From positions 1-19,371 of the forward strand of contig JAUVPN010000009.1 in assembly GCA_030598645.1 (NCBI GenBank): a stretch of DNA of 19,371 bases. Direction: 5' to 3'. Shown piece by piece: positions 1-7,405 of this stretch. Source of the DNA: Hyphomicrobium sp. GTDB taxonomy: Bacteria; Pseudomonadota; Alphaproteobacteria; Rhizobiales; Hyphomicrobiaceae. Made by a program: the position numbers and the translations under genes. The notes under the pieces are model-generated. The model did not search any database and was not told the origin of the DNA. It saw only the letters and a program-made list of their open reading frames with translations. Numbering within the stretch: the first letter of the stretch is position 1; each line of letters opens with the position of its first letter.

Positions 1-501
1 AAACCAGCAACGCAAAACAGCGCGGACGCAGGCAGCGGCGTACAGATACTCAACGGGAAGCAGGCGCAAGTGGATCCCATCAACACGGCGAGCCTATCGC
101 GGCCGGCGATCGCTCATGCCGCGACCCAACCGTCTTTGGCGGCAAGAGCACAACCCGTAAAGAAGAAGGTTATAGTCAAGACGCCTGTTAAGAAGGTAGC
201 AGCCCGGAAAGTGCCAGCAAAAAAACCGCCCAAAACTGTCGGCGTTCAGGTGGCGACCGGACCGTCAATTGCCTCGCTACAACTAAATTGGAGCGTTTTG
301 GCCGATCGCAACAACGACGCATTGGGCCACTTGCAACCGCGGTACACTACGAGTGGCAAGCCTAGCAAGAGAACCTACGATCTTGTTGCGGGCCCGCTGG
401 GCAGCACACAACAGGCCGAAATCATTTGCAAGGTGCTGAGTGAAAGAGGCCATTCTTGCAAAGTTGGCGCCTACGGCGGCAGCGTTTTGCCACCGACGTG
501 A
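1..501 (+). CDS. SPOR-domain protein, C-terminal part (5' end outside the window)
   Basis: The reading frame is open from the first base, so this is the C-terminal ~166 residues of a longer protein. A GTG at 70 could be read as a start, but nothing supports it. The visible part has three sections: a low-complexity start; a lysine- and proline-rich linker (about 150-235 nt, with KKK, VKK and AKKPPK) that resembles a flexible periplasmic spacer; and a C-terminal domain of about 75 residues. That domain begins VQVATGPSIASLQLNWSVL and ends with YDLVAGPLGS, an 'AEIICKVLSERGHSCKV' stretch and GAYGGSVLP. The alternation of a strand, a residue-skipping helix and 'AGP' is the pattern of alphaproteobacterial SPOR domains, which bind denuded septal peptidoglycan. 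A role at the division site or in cell-wall remodelling is inferred from the family. Confidence is moderate because the N-terminus, which would show a membrane anchor, is missing. Confidence 0.75.
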   Translation, partial: KPATQNSADAGSGVQILNGKQAQVDPINTASLSRPAIAHAATQPSLAARAQPVKKKVIVKTPVKKVAARKVPAKKPPKTVGVQVATGPSIASLQLNWSVLADRNNDALGHLQPRYTTSGKPSKRTYDLVAGPLGSTQQAEIICKVLSERGHSCKVGAYGGSVLPPT

Positions 502-519
502 CCTGGGCAAAGCCATCAC

Positions 520-1332
520 TTAGAGATATGGCGTCCCAAACGCGTTGCACATACGCAGGTCGCCGCTTTCTGCACCGCGCATAAACCAGCGCGCACGTTG
601 TTCCGATGTGCCGTGAAGCGCGACCCGGGGCTTTGCAATATTCAGGGGCTGCCTACCAAGGCTCTCGTCGCCAATCGTCTGAAGTGCGGCCATCATGTCC
701 ACTTTAAAGCGGCTGGACCTGCTCCATGCCTTGCTCGCACGGATCCAAACGCCAGCCAAACAATCGGCCTCGAGTTCGAAGCGGCGTATTGATTCAATCA
801 TGTTGTCTGGGTCGGCCCGGATGACGCCTTTTAAGAGACGAAACCGGCCATGCAGGTTTTGAATGTGATGGCCAATCTCATGACCAACGAGAAAGGTGAT
901 GCCGGCGCCACCGTGTGCGCCAAGCTTGACCATCAGCCGGTCGGCAGCTTCCGTGCCGATAAAGACCGTGACATTGCCACTGCAATAGACCGGCCCTTCG
1001 CCCGCATAAAGCCCATAACAATTCATCGGTGAGATGCGGTCAACGAACCTCAAATGGACCGCACCAATCTCCATAGCTCTGGTGCGTATCAGCCTTTTCC
1101 AGGTACTGATAGCATCGTCCCAGGCTCGAAAAACCACGGCCCGCAGGCGAATATCTCGCGGCGGGGCACCGGTTTCTGTTGCAATGCCGCCTGGGGCAAT
1201 CATTGGCGCAGGTGTGTCGTTGTCATTGCTAGACCGCACCGACCCGTCCTCGGCCTGAGCGGCCGCAGCCCCTGCCGCCACGCTTACGATTGCGGCGAAG
1301 ATGATGCCGCGCACTGAAGTGCTCTGCCTCAT
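520..1332 (-). CDS. Secreted neutral zinc metallopeptidase (YpfJ/PF04228-like), short paralogue
   Basis: The 270-residue protein has a signal peptide (residues 1-27, hydrophobic IIFAAIVSVAAGAAAA followed by QAED), so it is probably periplasmic. The zinc-binding HExxH is seen as HEIGH at 151-155, and the downstream ELEAD (186-190) supplies the third-ligand Glu, as in the putative neutral zinc metallopeptidase family. Two cysteine groups are present: MNCYG/VYC near 104-117 and the C-terminal MCNAF. The C-terminal TSEQRARWF...GAESGD block matches the same block in the next gene upstream on this strand (1405-2385), so the two are paralogues. It is shorter than YpfJ, with a signal peptide instead of a transmembrane anchor and proline/glycine linker. 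The start is an ATG with an upstream GGCGGA. The 72-nt gap to its paralogue allows co-transcription. The substrate is unknown. Confidence 0.85.
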   Translation of the reverse strand: MRQSTSVRGIIFAAIVSVAAGAAAAQAEDGSVRSSNDNDTPAPMIAPGGIATETGAPPRDIRLRAVVFRAWDDAISTWKRLIRTRAMEIGAVHLRFVDRISPMNCYGLYAGEGPVYCSGNVTVFIGTEAADRLMVKLGAHGGAGITFLVGHEIGHHIQNLHGRFRLLKGVIRADPDNMIESIRRFELEADCLAGVWIRASKAWSRSSRFKVDMMAALQTIGDESLGRQPLNIAKPRVALHGTSEQRARWFMRGAESGDLRMCNAFGTPYL

Positions 1333-1404
1333 AACACAATCCGCCTGACTGTCAGCTCTGCCGGGGTGCCTTACCGTTCCGGTTAGGCACGCAGTTTCAA
1401 ATGG

Positions 1405-2385
1405 TCATAGGCTGCTCGCATTGAAAGTATCACAGACTGCAATTTCGCCGGTTTCAAGACCTTTGCGAAACCACCGCGCACGCTGCGCAGAGCTGCCGTG
1501 CGTAAAGGCATCGGGAACGACGCGCCCCTGAGTGCGCCTTTGCATCATATCGTCACCGATCTGGCTTGCAGCATTCAAACCTTCCTCCACGTCGCCCGGT
1601 TCAAGCCTATCCTTGATCTGATCGTTGAGATGGGCCCACACCCCCGCCAGACAGTCGGCCTGTAACTCCATGCGCACTTGCAACGCGTTGGAGCTCCTTG
1701 GATCCATACGGCTTTTCAGCTCCTGCACCTTGTCGGCAATACCCAGCAATTTCTGCACATGGTGGCCAACCTCGTGCGCAATCACGTAAGCCTGCGCAAA
1801 ATCACCCGGCGCATCGAACCGCCGTTTGAGTTCGTTATAAAAATCCAGATCGATATAGATCCGTTGATCGATCGGGCAGTAGAAGGGCCCCATTGCAGAA
1901 GCACCCGGGCCGCAAGAGGTTTGCGTGAACCCGGAAAACAACACCATGCGCGGCTCAGTGTAAGTGCGCCCGAACCTTTGGAACACTCGTTTCCAGACAT
2001 CCTCGGTGTCAGCAAGAACCTGCGACACAAACCGCTTCATGTCGTCTGTACTCTGCGTTGTTTGCCTCCCGCCCGGGAGACCTGGGATCTCTGAATTTGG
2101 GCGTCCGGGCACGTCGCGTTTCGTCTGCCGCTCAAGGCGCGGCAACTGCGGCACCTGCGAATACTGACCGCTGCCCCGGCTAAAGAGGTCGAGGGGGTTG
2201 ACCCCAAAGAGCAACAAAATACCGCCGATGATAAGCAGTGAGGTAATACTAATTCCCCTACCGCCGCCCGGCATTCCCATCGGCCGTCCTCTGCGACCGC
2301 CCATGGGAAAGCGGAATATCGGTCCGCGCTGACCCCGCCGATCCTCAACGTTGCCGCTCTCGCGATCGCGCTGTCCGTAACGCAT
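1405..2385 (-). CDS. ypfJ: Membrane-anchored neutral zinc metallopeptidase, YpfJ family
   Basis: The 326-residue protein matches the usual YpfJ layout. It has an arginine/glycine-rich cytoplasmic N-terminus (1-44), one membrane helix (about 46-62, ITSLLIIGGILLLFGVNPL), a variable linker, and a C-terminal catalytic domain. The domain contains the zinc motif HEVGH at 204-208, followed by ELQADCLAGVW (about 240-250), whose Glu is the expected third ligand. Cysteines near TSCGPG and FYCP and a cysteine near the C-terminus (VCDTF) are typical of the family. The start ATG is preceded by GGGAG at good spacing. It lies upstream of the smaller paralogue on the same strand. The family is annotated as a putative neutral zinc metallopeptidase; the physiological substrate is not established, so only the enzyme class is claimed. 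Confidence 0.93.
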   Translation of the reverse strand: MRYGQRDRESGNVEDRRGQRGPIFRFPMGGRRGRPMGMPGGGRGISITSLLIIGGILLLFGVNPLDLFSRGSGQYSQVPQLPRLERQTKRDVPGRPNSEIPGLPGGRQTTQSTDDMKRFVSQVLADTEDVWKRVFQRFGRTYTEPRMVLFSGFTQTSCGPGASAMGPFYCPIDQRIYIDLDFYNELKRRFDAPGDFAQAYVIAHEVGHHVQKLLGIADKVQELKSRMDPRSSNALQVRMELQADCLAGVWAHLNDQIKDRLEPGDVEEGLNAASQIGDDMMQRRTQGRVVPDAFTHGSSAQRARWFRKGLETGEIAVCDTFNASSL

Positions 2386-2510
2386 ATACTGCTCCCGATC
2401 TGCCTACGACCCTGGACTGAGGTCTCGCTTCGCATGAGGCATAGTGCACGGTGAGCCGGCGTCGTGGCAAGAGCCGCCCAGCGCCAGTTCAGCAACCTTC
2501 GACTTTGGTC

Positions 2511-2843
2511 TTAAGCAGAGCCGGATCCCGTGATCATCTCGTAAGTCAGCACGCGCCGCGAGCGGATCCAAGGGTCCGTAAGAACGCGGAACTCGGCATA
2601 ATGCGGCAACTCACGATGGGCTTGATAGGCCGCCTCGTCAGAATACACCTCGTATAGCAGAAAGGCCGGTGCCTCCACTGGATCGAGGCAAACGTCGTAG
2701 CGCTGACAACCGTCCTCACGCTCCAGGCTATTCGAAGCATGTTGCAGCAGCGCCTGGCGCAGCGCCTCTAATCGGCTGCTTCTAGCCTCTAGGAAAACGA
2801 CGACCACAAACATGCAGGACTTTCCGCTTTTCGGCGACGTCAT
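2511..2843 (-). CDS. Antibiotic-biosynthesis-monooxygenase (ABM) domain protein
   Basis: The 110-residue protein consists almost entirely of one ABM (dimeric alpha/beta barrel) domain. It has a first strand MFVVVVFLEA, a helix LEALRQALLQHASNSLEREDGC, a strand RYDVCLDP, then PAFLLYEVYSDEAAYQAHRELPHYAEF. The E-GC-RYDV and LYEVY-D-AAY-AH patterns are the family hallmarks. Members include quinol monooxygenase YgiN and LsrG-like proteins, but many have no known substrate. I chose the ATG at 2843, which has GAGCGG upstream; a second ATG at 2813 would begin exactly at the first strand and is an alternative. It is separated by 125 nt from the YpfJ gene downstream on the same strand, so an operon is possible but not shown. 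Confidence 0.85.
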   Translation of the reverse strand: MTSPKSGKSCMFVVVVFLEARSSRLEALRQALLQHASNSLEREDGCQRYDVCLDPVEAPAFLLYEVYSDEAAYQAHRELPHYAEFRVLTDPWIRSRRVLTYEMITGSGSA

Positions 2844-2968
2844 AGTCTACCGCTCAGTTCCGTAAACCCCAGGGCAGACACTCGCTGCACCCACTCATGC
2901 AGCTCCCTCCTTAACCATTCGTAAACTCCTTTGGCTGAAATTGCATCAAACATACCCGAGACCGCTCC

Positions 2969-3460
2969 ATGAACGCTTTTCCGAGCTCTCATTACCCAGC
3001 CCCCAGCCTCGACGACGCGTGCAATGACACTGGACGCACGGCTTTCTGCGGGCCGTATGTGCTCGCTGCTATCACCGGTTATCCTGTCAGCAAGATAGAG
3101 GCAGTGATTCATGACGCACGCAACTCGCGGCGCAAAACCGTTATCAAGGGCACAGATGCCGACGAGGTTGAGGCGGCCCTCGATGCGTTCGGCTACACCA
3201 TGACGCTCAAAGAGAACTTCATGAACAGGCCCAGAAAGCAGCGCCCAACATTATGGAGTTGGATGCAGAAGCCGCGCAACGTATGGGCGCACTACATCTT
3301 AGCCGTGCACAAGGGCAAGGAAGGCCATTGGATTCTCGTGAAGGGCGTCAAGATGTGCGACACCTTTACGGAAGGACGTTGGACCTTTGTTGTCGATGGC
3401 CCGCATCGCGGCGCGCGCATCATGGAAATCTTTGAAGTGCGTAAGTCTATTTTCGCGTGA
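2969..3460 (+). CDS. Small papain/C39-like cysteine-peptidase-fold protein, function unknown
   Basis: I do not recognise a named family. The 163-residue protein has no signal peptide or membrane helix. Near the N-terminus, TAFCGPYVLAAITGYPVSKIE (residues 24-44, Cys27) has the 'CGP-x-A-x-x-x-x-TG' look of the nucleophile helix of papain-like and C39-like proteins. A later strand, HYILAVHKGKEGHWILVKG (108-126), ends in a GHW motif (His120) where such folds place the catalytic His. An Asp follows in KMCD (131), which could complete a Cys-His-Asp triad. The middle part (GTDADEVEAALDAFGY, 61-76) resembles the helix-turn seen in phage and prophage members of this fold. A cytosolic cysteine hydrolase or an inactive scaffold are both possible. 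The ATG start lacks a strong ribosome site. It lies divergent from the ABM gene and upstream of a DUF3309 gene on the same strand. Confidence 0.75.
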   Translation: MNAFPSSHYPAPSLDDACNDTGRTAFCGPYVLAAITGYPVSKIEAVIHDARNSRRKTVIKGTDADEVEAALDAFGYTMTLKENFMNRPRKQRPTLWSWMQKPRNVWAHYILAVHKGKEGHWILVKGVKMCDTFTEGRWTFVVDGPHRGARIMEIFEVRKSIFA

Positions 3461-3610
3461 CGCGCCGGCCACTTCAAGGTCGAACATATTGCGAGTTTGA
3501 CTTGCTCGACACTACTTGCAGGAAACTTGCTTGCCCTATCTCCCTACGAACGATAAGCATTCGCCCCGGGCTCTTGTCCTGCACAATGCCATCTCGATCA
3601 AGGGGTCGTC

Positions 3611-3775
3611 ATGACGTTCTCGATAATCGTGGTAGCCCTGATGGTCCTGACCGCCATCGCGATTTTACCAATTTGGCCCTATAGCCGCGGATGGGGCTAT
3701 CATAACTCTGCTGCCCTCAGTTTGATCCTTGCGGTGGTCTTTATCAATGCCGCGTTGACCCATTATATCTTTTGA
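3611..3775 (+). CDS. DUF3309 small membrane protein
   Basis: This 54-residue protein begins with ATG at 3611, preceded by AGGGG at good spacing, and ends with TGA at 3773-3775. It has an N-terminal membrane helix (about 2-20, MTFSIIVVALMVLTAIAIL), then PIWPYSRGWGYHNSAALS, and a second helix (LILAVVFINAALTHYIF). The core WPYSRGWGY followed by a small-residue turn is the signature of DUF3309, a family of roughly 50-residue proteins common in Alphaproteobacteria and of unknown function. The C-terminal helix ends in THYIF rather than the leucine/glycine/arginine end I remember as usual. It lies convergent with efp, only 6 nt from the efp stop codon, so the two transcripts probably overlap. Confidence 0.88.
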   Translation: MTFSIIVVALMVLTAIAILPIWPYSRGWGYHNSAALSLILAVVFINAALTHYIF

Positions 3776-3781
3776 TCCGGT

Positions 3782-4351
3782 TCAATCCTTGGCGCGTTCC
3801 ACGTAAGAGCCATCCGCCGTCATGACAACGACGCGCGTTCCCGCGGAGATGTGAGGTGGCACCATGATCTTCACACCGTTGGACAGCAGCGCCGGCTTGT
3901 AGGATGAAGATGCCGTCTGGCCTTTGACGACTGGGTCGGCCTCCACAATCTCGAACGTTACGCGCTGTGGTAGCTCCACAGCGATGGGATTACCCTCGTG
4001 CATAGAGATCGTTACCGTCATGCCCTCCTGGAGGTAAGCGGCACTTTCTCCGATCACTTCTTTGGACACGGGAATTTGGTCGAACGTCTCAGGGTGCATG
4101 AAAGTGTAACCAGTATCGTCCTCGTAGAGGTAGTTGTATTCTTTCTCATCGAGGTAGGCTCGTTCTACTTGATCGGTAGTGCGGTAGCGCTCAGCCACTT
4201 TTACGCCGTCGGATATACGCCGCATCTCAAGATGCGTGACGGGCGTACCCTTGCCCGGATGGATGTTCTCGGCATTGAGGACAACCGCAAGCTTGCCGTC
4301 CAGATCAAGCACATTACCCTTGCGTACCGAGCTGGCGATAACCTTTGACAC
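3782..4351 (-). CDS. efp: Translation elongation factor P (EF-P)
   Basis: EF-P binds the ribosome between the P and E sites and relieves stalling at consecutive prolines. The 189-residue length is standard. The N-terminal KOW-like domain has [16 protein letters not shown] and the loop NIHPGKGTP, whose Lys34 is the residue modified by EpmA/EpmB. The two OB domains follow, with [25 protein letters not shown] in domain II and [27 protein letters not shown] in domain III. The C-terminal [18 protein letters not shown] is typical. The start is GTG (GTG TCA AAG GTT), with GGAG ending 9 nt upstream. It is divergent from epmA across a 153-nt gap that must hold promoters for both. The lysine at position 34, rather than arginine, fits the beta-lysylation enzymes encoded next door. 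Confidence 0.98.
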   Translation of the reverse strand: MSKVIASSVRKGNVLDLDGKLAVVLNAENIHPGKGTPVTHLEMRRISDGVKVAERYRTTDQVERAYLDEKEYNYLYEDDTGYTFMHPETFDQIPVSKEVIGESAAYLQEGMTVTISMHEGNPIAVELPQRVTFEIVEADPVVKGQTASSSYKPALLSNGVKIMVPPHISAGTRVVVMTADGSYVERAKD

Positions 4352-4504
4352 TTAACGTTCTCCATCGTGTGGGACAGCCGCCCGCGCATGGCGCGATGGC
4401 GCAGTCACAAAGTGGGGTTGATAAGGTGCTCTCATACTCTATTCGGCCGCCAAACGCCAAACACGAGAGTGAAAGTATCAACGCACTGTGCTCAAATCGC
4501 CTTT

Positions 4505-5554
4505 ATGGATCGAATATCAAAAAATCAGCCATGGTGGAGCCGGGAAGCACACGAGGATCGACAGCCGTTCTTGACGTCACGCGGGCTGATCAGAACAGCC
4601 GTGCGCACGTGGTTCGAGGCGCAGGGTTTCACGGAAGTCGAAATTGGCAGCTTACAGACTTCCCCCGGCAACGAGGCGCACCTGCACGCTTTTCAGACCG
4701 AGTTCATTGACACTGACCTTAGCCGGCGGCGCCTGTATCTTCATACCTCGCCGGAGCTTGCATGCAAGAAGCTCTTGGCAGCGGGCGAAAAGAAAATTTT
4801 CTCGTTGGGACCGGTATACCGGAACCGCGAGCGCGGCCCCTTGCACGCGCCGGAATTCACTATGCTGGAATGGTACCGAGTAGGTGCCGCCTACAGCGAG
4901 GTGATGGCGGATTGCATAGCTTTACTTAAAGTCGCCGCCGATACTACCAAGCACGGCAATTGGCATTGGCACTCTGTTTCATGTGATCCGCTTAAACATG
5001 CACACCGCACCACGGTTGCCGAGGCCTTTACGCAGCTTGCCGGCATCGACTTGCTTGCGACATTGGCGGCTGATGGACCAGACCGCGACGCTCTTGCCGC
5101 ACAAGCCACCTCCGCCGGAATCAAAGTGGCGGACGATGACACCTGGTCTGATATCTTTTCACGCTTCGTTGTGACGATTGAGCCGCGTTTGGGTGTGGGA
5201 ACGTCGACCCTTCTCACCGAATATCCAACCGTGGAATCCGCGCTTGCGCGTCCCTGCCCGCATGACGCCCGCGTCGCTGAGCGCTTTGAGCTCTATTGCT
5301 GCGGGGTTGAACTGGCCAATGGCTTCGGTGAACTGACGGATGCTGATGAACAGCGGCGGCGCTTCAACGCCGAGATGGCGAAAAAGGAAAAGCGCTATGG
5401 ACAGCGCTACCCATTGGACGAAGATTTCCTCTCCGCACTTTCACACATGCCTCCAGCTTCAGGCTGCGCCGTGGGCTTCGATCGCCTGGTTATGCTGGCA
5501 ACTGGCGCTTCGCGTATCGATCAGGTGCTTTGGACACCGCTACCCGACGCCTAG
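4505..5554 (+). CDS. epmA: EF-P--(R)-beta-lysine ligase EpmA (GenX/PoxA)
   Basis: EpmA is a truncated class II lysyl-tRNA-synthetase paralogue. It activates (R)-beta-lysine with ATP and attaches it to EF-P Lys34 instead of to tRNA. The 349-residue protein has only the catalytic domain and no N-terminal anticodon-binding OB domain. Motif 2 is visible as VYRNRERGPLHAPEFTMLEW (about 104-123) and motif 3 as the C-terminal GCAVGFDRLVMLATGAS. The LQTSPGNEAHLHAF region near 50-63 and YLHTSPELACKKLLAAG near 78-94 are family-typical. The reading frame runs back to 4367, but I place the start at ATG 4505, because the homologous sequence begins here and the extra ~46 residues are arginine-rich and look untranslated. 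No strong ribosome site precedes it. A weak promoter-like pair TTGATA (4418) / TATTCG (4440) lies upstream and is not claimed. Confidence 0.96.
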   Translation: MDRISKNQPWWSREAHEDRQPFLTSRGLIRTAVRTWFEAQGFTEVEIGSLQTSPGNEAHLHAFQTEFIDTDLSRRRLYLHTSPELACKKLLAAGEKKIFSLGPVYRNRERGPLHAPEFTMLEWYRVGAAYSEVMADCIALLKVAADTTKHGNWHWHSVSCDPLKHAHRTTVAEAFTQLAGIDLLATLAADGPDRDALAAQATSAGIKVADDDTWSDIFSRFVVTIEPRLGVGTSTLLTEYPTVESALARPCPHDARVAERFELYCCGVELANGFGELTDADEQRRRFNAEMAKKEKRYGQRYPLDEDFLSALSHMPPASGCAVGFDRLVMLATGASRIDQVLWTPLPDA

Positions 5555-5589
5555 CCAAAAAGCATTCCCGCATCATCTGGTTGCCGAGC

Positions 5590-5982
5590 TTAGGCACGGC
5601 GGTCCATCAGAATTGACGCGTGTGTTCGCCCGGTTGCGCTCGGCAACCCGCTGACATAAACCATCCCCCACGCAAAATCCGTAATTGCAAACAGAATGGT
5701 GGCCAGCACGCCAACATAAGTGAACCCGTAGGCGATCAAGATTAGTACGGCAAGAAATCGCAACAGAGCCTCCCAATAGATGAAGGCCGCATATTTTTGC
5801 ACGTCGCGAGAACTCAAAATGAGTACAGCCGCAGTGTACCAAAGAAATGCCGCAGCAATCCAAGGCCAGAATGGATTAGGAATATTCATCCCAAGAAGTT
5901 GGTTGATCGGCGGTGTAATGAGGATGAAGCCGAGCCCAATATTCCAAATCCCCGACCAGAAGACCAAACGATCAAACGTCAT
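5590..5982 (-). CDS. Uncharacterised four-helix membrane protein
   Basis: I cannot name a family for this 130-residue protein. Four hydrophobic segments are clear: VFWSGIWNIGLGFILI (about 5-22), WPWIAAAFLWYTAAVLIL (about 39-56), YWEALLRFLAVLILIAYGF (about 69-87) and YVGVLATILFAITDFAWGMVY (about 89-109). An SSRDVQKYA loop sits between helices 2 and 3, and the tail is polar. Membrane helices 3 and 4 carry acidic and basic residues (E71, R74, D102) that could be functional. I chose the ATG at 5982, which has GGAG upstream at 8 nt, over the TTG at 5997, which overlaps that ribosome site. It lies on the minus strand between epmA and epmB and is convergent with epmA (35-nt gap). Whether it has any link to EF-P modification is unknown. 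Confidence 0.8.
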   Translation of the reverse strand: MTFDRLVFWSGIWNIGLGFILITPPINQLLGMNIPNPFWPWIAAAFLWYTAAVLILSSRDVQKYAAFIYWEALLRFLAVLILIAYGFTYVGVLATILFAITDFAWGMVYVSGLPSATGRTHASILMDRRA

Positions 5983-6140
5983 TACAATGCTCCTCAAAAA
6001 GCGGCGGCGACATCTTCTATAGCTGCGCGAGCGACTAATACTATGCTCGTGCTGCCAGCGCTAGAAGCCCAGACTCTCCGTGCGCCGAGCGCTTCTTAGA
6101 TTACGCTAGACACCGCAGGACAGACCTGGCCAATAGACAC

Positions 6141-7232
6141 ATGACAGCCCCTCGCCCAACATTGAAGACAATAAACGACCTTGCCGACGCGGGGCTTTTG
6201 GCGCCTGAATCCACTGAACACGTTGCGCGTGTTAGCGAGCGCTACGCCATGGCAATCCCGCCGGCCATGGCCAGTCTTATAGACCCGTTCGACGCTGACG
6301 ACCCCATCGCACGACAGTTCATTCCCGACGTGCGCGAGTTGGACCGGCATCCATCTGAGCACTCAGACCCCATTGGGGACGACGCGAGGAGCCCCGTATT
6401 TGGCATCGTGCACCGCTACTCCGACCGCGTCTTACTAAAGCTTACCAGCGTTTGTCCGGTCTATTGCCGATTCTGCTTTCGGCGCGAAATGGTCGGCCCA
6501 GGAAAGACACCAGCACTCTCCAATGCCAAGTTTTCCGCAGCAGTTTCCTACATTCGAGCACACTCCGAGATCTGGGAGGTAATCCTGACGGGCGGCGATC
6601 CATTTGTACTGTCACCACGCCGAATTGCAGAGGTCACGACCGCACTCAGTGAGATCCCGCACATTAAGGTTCTACGCTGGCACACACGTGTACCGGCCGT
6701 AGCGCCGGAACTTGTATCCAATGCGCTAATCGACGCCCTGCAATCGTCGACCAAAACTGTTTATGTATCGCTCCATGCGAACCACCCGCGTGAAATGACG
6801 GCGATAGCTCGTGCTGCGTGCGCGCGCATCATAGACGCCGGCATCGCAATGGTAAGCCAAACCGTGCTGCTTAGAGGCGTCAACGACGATGCAGCCACAC
6901 TAGAAGCGCTGATGCGTGCGTTCGTCGAGACACGCGTGAAGCCCTATTACCTCCATCACGGAGATCTTGCGCCCGGCACCGCGCACTTCCGCACCACAAT
7001 TGCGCACGGTCAAGCCCTTATGTGCGCGCTCCGCGCAAGGCTTTCGGGCTTGGCGATCCCTACTTATGTGATCGATATTCCCGGTGCACATGGCAAAGTG
7101 CCCATTGGGCCAGACTATCTCTCCAAAAGCCCAGCATCCCCTGCTTACACGGTGCGGGACTCCCAAGGGCAGAAGCACACGTACGAGGATTGCTGCGTCG
7201 GGCCTGTGCAGCATCCGTCCAAGGATGTCTAG
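6141..7232 (+). CDS. epmB: EF-P lysine 2,3-aminomutase EpmB (YjeK/KamA family)
   Basis: EpmB is a radical-SAM, PLP-dependent enzyme that converts (S)-alpha-lysine into (R)-beta-lysine for EpmA. The 363-residue protein carries the radical-SAM cluster motif CPVYCRFC, with Cys105, Cys109 and Cys112, which ligate the 4Fe-4S cluster. The SAM-binding GGDP (ILTGGDPFVLS) and RWHTRVPA blocks follow. The PLP-binding lysine is probably Lys319 in the C-terminal AHGKVPIGPDYL. The length is close to short EpmB proteins rather than the longer catabolic KamA. It shares strand with epmA but is separated by ~590 nt that contain an opposite-strand membrane protein, so it probably has its own promoter. The ATG start has only a weak ribosome site. 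The family assignment is firm; use in EF-P modification is inferred from the adjacent efp and epmA. Confidence 0.95.
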   Translation: MTAPRPTLKTINDLADAGLLAPESTEHVARVSERYAMAIPPAMASLIDPFDADDPIARQFIPDVRELDRHPSEHSDPIGDDARSPVFGIVHRYSDRVLLKLTSVCPVYCRFCFRREMVGPGKTPALSNAKFSAAVSYIRAHSEIWEVILTGGDPFVLSPRRIAEVTTALSEIPHIKVLRWHTRVPAVAPELVSNALIDALQSSTKTVYVSLHANHPREMTAIARAACARIIDAGIAMVSQTVLLRGVNDDAATLEALMRAFVETRVKPYYLHHGDLAPGTAHFRTTIAHGQALMCALRARLSGLAIPTYVIDIPGAHGKVPIGPDYLSKSPASPAYTVRDSQGQKHTYEDCCVGPVQHPSKDV

Positions 7233-7405
7233 CCTGCCTTGCGCACGCCCTGCGCCTCGTCGGGTGCCCTTTGTTGCCTGGGACCTGGGTAAGTTGTCCG
7301 TTGGCGACCTCACCAATCATAGCGCAGATGTCGGTCCAGTCATGGGGACAGGAGCAAAGTGCAGAGATGAAATTTGCACATCCGGGTCGCAAGAGGACTT
7401 AAGAC

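Noticed and set aside
4367..4504. N-terminal extension of epmA by ~46 residues.
   Set aside because: The added residues are arginine-rich and unlike EpmA; the ATG at 4505 fits the family start.
6063..6096. 6-bp inverted repeat AGAAGC/GCTTCT upstream of epmB.
   Set aside because: Too short and with a 22-nt loop to claim as a regulatory site.
7233..7405. Possible small gene or RNA between epmB and the GTPase gene.
   Set aside because: No convincing frame, hairpin or T-run was seen; the short frames here are extensions of shadow frames.
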